DNA of 64,000 bases from the NCBI RefSeq assembly GCF_027596085.1, contig NC_072456.1:15018744-15082743 (forward strand), written 5' to 3'. The notes under the pieces are model-generated. The model did not search any database. It was not told the DNA's origin and saw nothing but the letters and a program-made list of their open reading frames with translations. This DNA is from Anoplopoma fimbria (taxonomy: Eukaryota > Chordata > Actinopteri > Perciformes > Anoplopomatidae). The position numbers were made by a program, and so were the translations under genes. Every line of letters begins with the position of its first letter. Within the stretch, counting starts at the first letter, position 1. This document shows positions 49,845 to 61,600 of this stretch, in pieces.

Positions 49845-52595
49845 GTGTGTAATGCAATATTTCATCTTCATTGGTGAGTAAATGGTGCAGGAGTAGATGA
49901 CGTCTATTTGGATGTAAGCAAGGCAAGAAAGTATACAGTACCAGTCAAAAGTTTGGACACACCTTCTCATTCAATGTTTTTTCTTTATTTTTATTTTTAT
50001 TTTTTTCTACATTGTAGATTAATATTGAAGACATCCAAACTATGAAGGAACATATGGAATGATGTGGTAAACAAACAAATGCTCAACAAACCAGAATATG
50101 TTTTAGATTTTAGATTCTTCAAAGTAGTTGAATGAGAAGGTGTGTCCAAACTTTTGACTGGTACTGTATACTGGACATGTATGCAAGGACATCAAACATT
50201 TGGTTGTTTATCAGAAACTTCATGGGATTTGACAAAAGAAAACATCTTACATGAATATAGCAATGAATGCACACAACATGTTTCAAACATTCCCAGCATG
50301 AAATGGAAACAAGTCTGTTTGCCCCAGTAGGGCTGAAATGATCAGTCTATTAATCGACTAGTCTGTTGATAGTTGGCAGCTGTTGATTATTGATCGAAGG
50401 TTAAAGTCATTTGTCAAGCAAAGAAGTCGAACATTCTTTAGTTCCAGCTTCTCAGTTGTGAGGATTTGCTGCTGTTCTTTGTCTAATGTGATAGAAAATG
50501 GTTAGGTTTGGGTGTTTGATAGACAAAACAAGCAATCTATTATGCTTAACTTGGGCTTTGATACGTGTGAGGGATAGACAAAACAAGCAATCTATTATGC
50601 TTAACTTGGGCTTTGATACGTGTGAGGGGCATTTTCATTATTTTGTGACATTATCGATACCAAATGATCAGCATTAATAATTCAAATTTTAATTTGTTGC
50701 AGTCCTTTATGAAAATTATGTTCATTTTTAAGGTTATGGAAGTGTTCGGATTTAAAATCAGGGGAAAAAAATATATTTTGGTAGAAAATATCATTTTTTC
50801 TGAAATAATGTTTGTAAGTATTTCTTCTCTGTGATAGGGAGAAGGCAGAGAAGGCATTGCAGGTCATCTTCATGAACGGTCAGGAGACTGCTGTCCAGCA
50901 TCCTGACACCAAACAGAGCTACACCTTCAACTACGACTTCTCCTTCTGCTCTGTGGATGAGTGTGACCCCACCTTCGCCAGCCAGCAGACGGTGTACGAG
51001 ACTCTGGCCAAACCTCTACTGCTGAGGGCCTTTGAAGGATTCAACACCTGCCTGTTTGCTTACGGCCAAACAGGCTCTGGGAAGTCGTACACGTGAGTGT
51101 TCTTGGTTTTAGTTTATTCCAGTTAATATTTTTTCTCTTAATTTTTTCTCTTTCTGAGTATTTTAAATCTTGATCAGTCAAACATCAGTTTGATTTGTTT
51201 TGAAATCTTTGTTGTTTAGGATGATGGGCTTTGGAGAAGAGCAAGGGGTAATCCCTCGATTCTGCCACGAGCTTTTTACCAGACTGGCATCCATGGTGAA
51301 TGAAGAGGTACAATCTCACTTTAAATGATTTATCTCTGATGCTTCTAACTTGTTCGATGTTAATTCATTTCTAGAAAATGTCCAAAAGGCTGGAGATTTT
51401 CTTCAAAAAACACCAAGACAAAAATTCTAAGAATTGAGTGTGTACATGATCATTTTTTTCTTGTTACACAACTGATCATTAGGTTGTTTTATTTCAGGTC
51501 AAGTGTCATGTAGAGATGAGCTATTTTGAAGTGTACAATGAGAAGATCCACGACCTGCTGGTGACCAGAGATGAGCCAAACCAGAGGATGATGCCCGTAA
51601 GTAGTTTGCAACTACTGGTGGCTACATTTTCAGACAAACCAGCTACTTTGACTATTAGAGAATTTGTAAATTGTGTACAGCCAAGAGAAAACCCTGTTGA
51701 CTTGTGTTTCTAGCTGAGGGTGAGGGAACATCCAGTCCATGGTCCCTATGTGTCTGACCTCTCTGCGTAAGAAACCTTTGACTTTCTTTTGCTATATTAA
51801 ACTTCAAAAAAGGCCAAAAGAACATCCTTTACTGCTGTGATTTGCAGAGATGCTCACTTTGGTATTTCTTCACAGGAATATTGTGAGCTCCTACAATGAC
51901 ATTCAGGTAAGTCCAAACTGCTATTCAGATATTTTCTACCTTTTGATTCTCGCCGGCCTTTAGATTATGCACTTAAGAACAACTTTGAATGAGCGAGCAA
52001 GTGATGGTTCAGTGTCTGGTAGAGGCTGTTTGAATGTAAATGAATGTTTTGAAAGTACAGTGCAGTCACACCATGCAGAGAAGTGCTGAGCGTCAAAGAT
52101 GTATCCAAAGCATTGCAGAGAAAACAATAAATGCTGCTGATAACCACAAGAGAGTTTGCACACAAAGAGATTCAGTCATAATTCATGATGTCCTTCTTTA
52201 GGTTTGGCTGGCGCTGGGCAACAAGCAGAGAGCCACAGCAGCTACAGGAATGAATGACAAAAGCTCAAGATCTCACTCCGTCTTCACCCTGATTATGACC
52301 CAGACTCAGGTATCGCGTCTCAACTGTACTTCATGTCACGCATCACACCTCATATATGCTGCTGAATATATTCCTAAATATTTATAAAAATTCTGCAGTC
52401 ATGCACTAATTAACTCGGGCCGTCATGTGTTCTCTTGACACACAACTAATCAGTTTGATTGTGTGTGATTGTGTACAGACTGAGTTTGTGGAGGGCGAGG
52501 AACATGAGCACAGTATCACCAGCCGGATCAACTTGGTGGACCTGGCAGGCAGCGAACGCTGCAAATCAGCCCAGACAAGTGGAGACCGACTCAGG

Positions 52596-52660
<65 letters not shown>

Positions 52661-55600
52661 ATGCTAGTCTTGGGTATTGCTGATCCATTATGAGACCAAT
52701 CTTTCTCCATTTCATATTGTTATTAATATAATAAATAAAACAATACATTAATGAAAATCCTGCTGCATGAATCAATAAATATCAGTTAATCTTGATTTGT
52801 ATTCGCCTCAATTTATCAATTGGAGGACATTTGGTTGTATTCAGACCCATTCGCTCAATATTTGGTCATAGTCTTACCTTGCAGAAGATTCTTTTTGGAT
52901 TTTCATACAACAGCATGCACTTCAAAACAAGAAATGCTTTTACTGTGTCATTGTAGGAGGGTGCTAGCATCAACAAATCCCTGCTCACACTTGGAAAGGT
53001 CATCTCTGCCCTGTCTGAACAAGCACTGACGAGGAAGAAGGTCTTCATACCGTACAGAGAGTCTGTCCTTACATGGTAAGAGCATCCCCTTGTAGCTCTA
53101 GGACACACATTTTTTCCCATGCAGTTTATCATCGTTTTGTGATGTACATCACAGACAGACTTCTATAAACAAAGAAAATGATTGTGTATTCTACAGATTT
53201 TCACAGTAAATGTAACACATAAATAGGGTGCTTATAGAATAACTGCACAGACAATCTTGACAAAATATCTTTTATAATATAATATTATTATACATAAGAA
53301 GGCTGATCCTGACGAAGTCCAATTTTCGTCCACCGCAGGCTGTTGAAAGAGAGCCTTGGTGGTAACTCCAAGACAGCCATGATCGCCACACTGAGCCCAG
53401 CCGGCAGCAATGTGGAGGAAAGCCTGAGCACTCTGCGCTACGCCCAGCAGGCCCGCACCATCATCAACGTGGCAAAAGTCAACGAGGACACCAGCGCCAA
53501 GCTCATCAGAGGTCAGGCACTCAAAATATCCACATTCAAAAACCTCTGTTGGACCTAAATGAGCTCCGACCTATTTTTATTTTTTGTAATAACTGCAATA
53601 CGCCTTTTAAACCTATTTTATTCATACATAAACTGTTTATTTATCTACACCTCAATAGTAGTAACACGTTGTTTTATTATGTTTTATCAGTATGTTACAA
53701 ACTTTTTGGTACATACCTGGATAGATGTCCTTGGCCACTGTTAACTATATAAAAAAAAAAAATGTTCTGCCTTTGTGACATCAACTGATGGGGAAAGCGA
53801 AGCAGCAGGACTAACAAAACACCTTCCTGCCTTGAGAAAACAATTTCGATCTTAAAGAAATTGTTTTTCACTATGCGCATTCACATACAGCAGTGTAGAA
53901 TGTTTTTCCTTGGAAACCTGAATATCCACCATCCTACACAAACAGCACCTGGAAAACCAAGGATGCTCTTTCTATACCGAGCAGTGTTGTTACCATCCTG
54001 GCATCACAGGTGTGAACAGTGTTTGTGTACCGAAAGAACCCCACAGTACAGACTTATGTTTTAAGGCAACGGAGCATGTTTTCTCTGTCCATTAGCTCCT
54101 TTTTCATCAGCCTCTCTTTGTTTCTGTCTCGCTGTCCTGGTAGGTTTCTCTTTCTTCATATGTAAATGTCTATCTTTCTTTATGTGTCTTGCTCTTGATC
54201 TTCTTCTCTCACCCAAACCCGCCTGTCTGTCCATCCATCCATCAGCAGCTTATGCACTCCCCAGTTCATTTAAGGCCTGGCCCTAACCTTGCCTCCGGGC
54301 CTTATTTATGCACTGTCAGCCGCACATGGCAGCTAACTGTCATGCAAGTATTATTTTTCATAAGATGATTGTGCTGCTGTTTGACATTTTTAGCACTAAG
54401 GGGAGCTCTTGCTGTGGATTTATTTCTCTCAGATCGACTATCAGTGTGTGTTGGGTCATATGACTCAAACATTACAAATCAGGTCAATGTTGCTCAGTAA
54501 ATTGTCTTCAATAAGTGACGTTGTTTGGCTGTTCACTGACAGAATCTGATTATAACTCTAGCCTCTGTCAAAGTCACTTCCTGAAACACTTTCAGGACTT
54601 TTATGTTACTCCCTTGAATTTCCATTGACTGGTAATAATTTATGTGTATATTTGCTCTAAAGGGTTTGCCATATTTTATCTTTACAAAGAATTTTGGACA
54701 AACTTTTTGTGTTTTTAGAGCTGAAGGCGGAGGTGGAGAAGCTGCGGTCAGCCCAGATGAGCTCCCTGGGCATCGAACCAGAGAGGGTCAGGTCGTTCCA
54801 GCAGGAGATCGCTGGCCTGAGGAACAGACTCTGTCAGCAAGAGAGAGAAATGGTTGAGGCCAATCGGTCAGCATTACTGCAATAATTATTATAACTTTTT
54901 ATTTCATTCATATGACGCAGCAGACCCAGATATAAGGTGTCTCCTTTTTCAGGAGGTCAAAGTAAAGCTGTAGCAAAGTGATACTGCATATATTTTTGTT
55001 AAATCGCCTTAGCAGATATGTTTTCATGTATTTGCTGTTTTCGTACATCTTTTACAGTGCTGCATATATTTAAACATCAACCATTTAAAATGTGAAAATA
55101 GAACCTTACTAACATACAGAGATCACATTCTTACTTGTTATTCTGTATAGGTTAAAAAAAAAAAGCCTTGTATTCAAATATTTTCTTTTTTCATATTTAA
55201 ACTTTATTTAGGGAGTAGGTTTATACGTTTTTGAAAAGGGGATACATCTGATAGGATCTTGGCATTATTTGATTTGAGGTGATTTCATTTCGTGTTTATA
55301 TTTTATCTTATTTTCTGGCAGGGCATGGAGAGAGAAACTTGAGCAGGCTGAAATACGCAAACGTGAAGAGACCAAAGAGTTGCAGGTAATTCTTTGAACA
55401 CTGTATTCATTTTAATTCTATAGTTTTTTACTGTCCTACTGTACATACATACTTTTCTTGTGTCCACATAATAATAAGAGGAAACACACTGGTCGTTTTC
55501 AGAAAGCAGGTGTGACATTTAAAGTGGACAATCGTCTTCCTAACCTGGTGAATCTGAACGAGGATCCTCAGCTGTCTGAGATGCTTCTCTACATGATCCA

Positions 55601-58600
55601 AGAGGGTCAAACCACAGTGGGCAAGCTCAAGTCTGAGTCCAGGCATGACATCCAGCTGACAGGAGCCCTCATCGCTGACCAACACTGGTAAAAAAAAACC
55701 CAAAGCAAACAAAAACAACAACACTAGAGTGTTTTTAAAATGACAGAGTTCCAGAAGGAACATTTAGGGTTAAAAAAAATGGATGGACATTTTTTTTTAT
55801 ATATTTTTATTTAGGATCCTTATGACAGTTACAGTAGTTTGGGAAATGGTAATATGGGGGTACTGATGAAGTTTGTCAGCAGGCCTTGTAGTCCCTCCTC
55901 ACTCTCCACTGCTAGAAGACAACTTTGCCAGGAGGAGAGCGGGCGGGTGCTAAGGAGAGCGACCTTTAGTTAGATGCCCTAGCATCTCAAAATCAGCCAG
56001 TGCAAACTTGCCGCGGGTCTCAGGTTGATGGCAAAAGAAAGTAAATCTTTCTTTTTCTTTATTTTTTCAACCTTCATTTTTTTACCCCCTCCATATCTCT
56101 TCTGGGCCTCTGCAGAAAATGCTAAAGGCAGGCGCGTATGCAGTTTATATAAATGGTAAATAGTACATGGTCTGTTTGCAGTCTTGTATGCTTGCTTATT
56201 CAACAGAAGTTCAACACTGCAATGAGATTTTGTTTTAATACTTACAGTGACTTTGACATTTAGTTTATTAATCATGATTGTGGAACAAAAGTTTTTGGCC
56301 TTTCTTATTCATCCATCCATCTTTCTAATCTAGCTATCACCTATCTTATTTTTTTAAGCTACAGCATGCATTCAACATGAACATTTTATTTATGTATTTT
56401 TTGGGTTTGTTTTAGTGTAATAACCAACATCCAGGGCACTGTCAGCATCAATCCTATGGACAATGCAAAGACGTTTGTTAACGGAAACCTCATATCTGAA
56501 TCCACTGTCCTACACCATGTAAGTAGATAAAAAAAAATCTCCTTATTCTTTATACTAACGAGCAACTTACAGTTTCTTTCTGCTTATTTATACTCTGCTC
56601 TAATCTAAACTCACCAGTTAAATGTAATATGACCACCCTGTTTATGCATTTTATTAATGAATTAAACTCTTCTCACCTCTATGTTTGGGTTTGCAGGGCG
56701 ACAGGGTGATTCTTGGTGGAGACCACTACTTCCGCTTCAACCATCCAGCAGAGGTGCAGTCTGGAAAGCGGGTGTCATGCTGGACAGGCGCAGGCGATGG
56801 CCACAAAGACTTTGAATTCGCCAAAAATGAGCTACTTGCGGCTCAAAGAGCTCAGTGAGTGCAAAAGACCAGATAAGAAAAGTCACAATACCATTATACC
56901 AGCTATCCTGGTCTTTTTTAAGTGTTGTCAGGGCAACATCTGTTTGTGCAGACTAATAAAAATCTAAATCAGAACTCCTCTCAAGCCATCTTTGTGTCTC
57001 CCAGGCTGCAGGCAGAAATTGAAGAAGCCCATATGAAGGCGAAAGAGGAGATGATGCAGGGAATTCAGATGGCAAAAGAAATGGCCCAGAAAGAGCTTTC
57101 TGACCAGAAGCTGCTTTATGAGGACAGGATCCAAGCCCTGGAGAGAGAGCTGGTACACAACACTTTCAATTATTTTGTTCCACTGAACAGATGTAACACT
57201 TTATACTTGTCCTGAATTGTTAGTGTGGTGATATTCTGCACATTTTGACTTTACTGCTTTTAATTTTGTAGTCAATTTGCATAAAGGTGTTACAGAACTG
57301 ACAAAATAAGTAAACTGTCTTCAACCTTGTGTTCTATGTTGCATTGTTGCAGAATAATTAAGTAGCTCTTGTCATGTATTATCTATCCTTACACCCTGTA
57401 CATTTTTGCAAACAATACTTAATAATGCCAAAATATATTTATTCAGAACGAGGAGACTGAGCGGAAGCGTCAACAGGATTTGGCCCAGCAGAGGGTGGCC
57501 AGCCAGATGGCAGAGCTAAAAATTGCCAATCTGGAGCTGGAGCATGAGATGGACACGCAAAAGAAACGCGTCCGCCTGCACATGGAGGCCCAGGTCAGGA
57601 CCCAGAACAATGCGTATTCATGTTAAATTTCCTTTTTTTGATTAATAAAGTTCACTATTTTAGCTTCCTGGAATTTAATTAAAGAAATTTGGCGGGACAT
57701 TTTTTGTTCCGTCAAGAAATGGAAAATTACTCAAATATTGACAACGTCACAGTTCTCACTTTTTGCCTTCACACTGATGACCTAATCCCTTTTTCCCCCT
57801 GGAAGAGACTGTGAACATTCAGACAACTTGATCTACAGTGAGTGATACAGAGTAGTGGTTGGTAGAACTGCAGTATCTGAGACAAAGTGTATGACATTTA
57901 AACAGATCTTACTCCAGTCGTTTATCTGCACTTTTCCCTTTCACAAATCAAGCCTAGTGGAAATCTGGTTTATTCCTGTCACCCTAAATTACATCATGGC
58001 CTTCATTTGTTCATTCTCATGATTTCTGGTGATCTCAAAAGAGCTTCAGAAGCTTAAAGAAATATGCTGACACCAGGTTTTATGCTTAACTGATGGGCCT
58101 TTTGTGATGTGTTTTGGGTTATGGTGGAGCTTGGCTTTAGTCATAATGTCTTGGCCTGGTGGTTTTTAATATTGTGTACATTACAATGATTCACTCCAGG
58201 CGATGGAGGAACACCGTGTGTGTCAGGCGAAGATTGTTGACGCCCTGGAGGCAGAGAAGAGAAAGATCAGCAAAGAGCTCGAAGAGATGCAGAATAAAAG
58301 AGCTTTAAGGGAAAACCACACTCTCCGAAATGGTAAGTGCTTTCAAGTCCCTACTGAACACATATTAGATCTAAGAACCACAATGACAGTTCACACCATG
58401 TTAGTTCAGTTCCAGATGGGTGGGTTTGTTCTTCTGAGCCAGAGACATTAGAGCAGAGAGAGTTTGCCAGCACCCAGAATAAACATTGGACTTATCATCA
58501 GTTTAATAGGAGCAGAGGAGGAGGCAGAGAGACCATAGAGCAGATCTTATTTAGTAATTTATTGTGCGGTGATAGGAAACTCACATAAATGGTGGTCAAT

Positions 58601-61600
58601 CTGTAATATCACTATCCAATGTATACAAAATGAATAAATCAAATATCCCTTTATTGTATAATTGTATTGTATAATTGATCTATGTATTAGATCAAATAGA
58701 TATTTTTTTAGTAGAAATATCTTCAGCAAAGTCAACAACGTAAGGTATATATGTCTTAGAAGCTGAGAAATTGGAAACCCCTCGACCTATACTCACAGAG
58801 TGTAGAGGACTCTTTCAGAGACTGATGGACACGTTAGAATCACAAGTGAAGTGACTGAATGATGTCCTTGAATCCCTACTGAATCGGGATGAAACAAAGA
58901 TCGTCTCAGCTAGATGCTCTTCCACTCAGAGCTGTTGGTTGTGGTGAATTTATTGTGTTTCATTTCTGTTCTTCAGTCTCTCCGCAGTGGGATGCCATGA
59001 AGTTGTCCCTGATGATTGAGGAAGCTAATAAAATCAGTGGTAAACTGAAAAAAAACACAGTCTTCAGCAGGTAGGAAAATTCTAGATTGGGCAACAGTTT
59101 ACACAGGATATGATTTATTAGACAGGTTAAATACCCATCAATAATTGAGATGTCACAAGCAGCTCTCATCGTCCTCAACATGAGCCCACATCATTTGACT
59201 CTTTTTCTGTTGTAGACACGAAAGCTCTGAAAATGAGAACCCGGAGCAGGGTGGTCTGCTACAAGTGCGGGTTCAGAACAAAAAGCTGGGGATCTCCACT
59301 TTCTGGAGCCTGGACAAGTTCCAAAACAACATTGCTGCCATGAGGGAACTCGAACAGGTCTGCCTCGTATCAAGTCATCAGTTTTTCGAGTTAATGGGAG
59401 TTAGGAAGAACATCTGAAGTATCTGAAACCTAACTAATTAAACATTTCCTATAGTAAAGTTTTTTCATTTTAATGAAAATTGGAGTAAACAACAACAACT
59501 TGTAAATAAACATACATTGGGAACCACAGACGTCCTGTGGGGAGAACCCTCATAAGAAGGTCCTACAGACATGTCTTAGTCCTGTTGGGCCTATTGCTTA
59601 TTCAGGGTGGTTCCCAGTCTTTCAGCCAATTTTGTTAGATTGTCTAAAGCTACCTCTGATCTTTATAGAATAAGTGATGCAGAGAGTAAATAGCTGGATT
59701 GATCCTAAAGACAGTTTTTATGGAATTTTATTGGACAGTATTCTTGTGTATAGAATCAAAATGACCATGAATGTAATACAATCATAAACATGTTCATACC
59801 CTTAAGGTTCTTGTAATGAATAATTTGCAGCGAGTAGTCTCATGATCAGCTGATAAACATTCCCACCAGAATGCTTTAAAATTCACAAGAACCTTTATGC
59901 ATTTGCTTATTCAATTTGATCTAATAACCTGATTTACTGTATGATGCCTGTTGAGTGAAGCATATTCAACCAGCCGACTCATTCTACATACTGCATGTGA
60001 CATCAGCTCAAGTGCTGATTTTTCCATTCGTTTTGACTTTATTTACAGTCTACAGTGGGTTGTTTTATGCCTGACAGAGTGATGTTGCCTCCCTTTGCTG
60101 TACTTTTCTCATTAAGTTCAGTAAATGAGACTGGGCATGTCAGCAATAGTTTACTCTCCACAGGGGGATTCCACCTCTAAAGATGACGATGTGTTTTATG
60201 ACCCTGATGATGAGTGGGAGCAAGATATATCGGCCTCCTCTGCTTCCACCTCCTCCTTCTCACGCCGAAGGTAATTATCCAGCTCTTCCTCTTACCCCCC
60301 TATCCATCAATCCCTCCTTCCAGCACATTACCTGTACATTTACATAAGATTGTGCAGACTTAATTTGTATTCTTGTCCAATTACTTGAATTGTGTTGGTA
60401 GGCAAGTGTTCAAACCACCTGGGGGAAGTACAGGACTTAAGCCCAGAGCCCTCATGCTCAACTGAACTCCTCTTGCACTCTTTTAATGTGAACAATGTCA
60501 GGCAAATGGATGTATTGTATATGGAAAGTTTAACAAGATGTGGATGGAACACGGAAAATAACTTTTGTCCAAATGTTTGGAAGATTTTGGTTATTTACAC
60601 AAAGTCTTCCTAGTTTCCACCAATGTGAATTACAACCTGGCACATCTTTTTGACATTCAACACATCTTTCTTTCTCTCATGAAAAGTTGACGTGAAGTCT
60701 CTGCCCACAGAATATTTTCTTCTCTATTATTTTCCCTCTGTTTATTAATTTCATTTCCACTAAGGCAGGCCAAGGGGTTTAGAACAGGACAGTGCACTAA
60801 GGGTCCTTGTGTTTCTCGCTCTACAAACCACAACCTAAACTCACACACCTTTGGTGCAAACAGAACCCCCAACATTTTCCACATTGTTGTTATTCTTGTC
60901 AAGCATGTTTATGGGGCTCTTGTTGGTGCCTGAACTACCAACAGACCCAGCCAAATGACACATGGCACAGGCTGGGAGGCTGACTCCATTAAACCCATGC
61001 CTAATCCTTGTGGCCACAGTCATAGCTGTTTACTGACCTTCCCTCCGCTTGGTTGTTCAGTAATGAAAATGTATTCTCCTGCTGAACTTTTTTAACCCCA
61101 CATGAGATAACCATGCATCCTTGCAAACAAGCCCATGTGTAAATGTACCCATTCCACACTTACATTCCATTCTACATCCAATTCCACACCATATTATGTA
61201 AAAGGAAACATTTGCCACCTTTTTATGTGGATTTCCAATCAGTGCTGATGATAAATGTAGTTCACTGAAGAGAATAATCCCCAAGTGCGTGCTTTATTGA
61301 CTGAGAAAGCAGATTTTTCCTGCTGCAGAGCTGTGCCAGCTGTACCTGCATGTACCAGGATGAATTGCGCGCTAACGGCGAGATTGCTTCATTTGGCAAA
61401 GAAACTTAATAAACTCTCAAAATGTCAACGAAGGAATGATTCTTACACTTAAACAGAAAAATTCCAACCTTACACCTTTCTGAAATACATTTTCTCTCGT
61501 ACACCAAACTGAGAACTAAATTGCCCTCTTAACTCATCGTAAAACACACTTTATTCAAACTAGACAGAAACACATTAAAACTCACCAAACGCGTCTAAGT

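Larger units (their letters stand above)
49845..50837 (+). other. kif14 intron 1 with two MITEs
   Basis: 993 bp, most of it two non-autonomous DNA transposons lying close together (49934-50168 and about 50328-50675). Confidence 0.85.

Noticed and set aside
54100..54250. Pyrimidine-rich stretch with ATCC repeats in kif14 intron 10, considered as a LINE tail
   Set aside because: No accompanying element body or target-site duplication was found.
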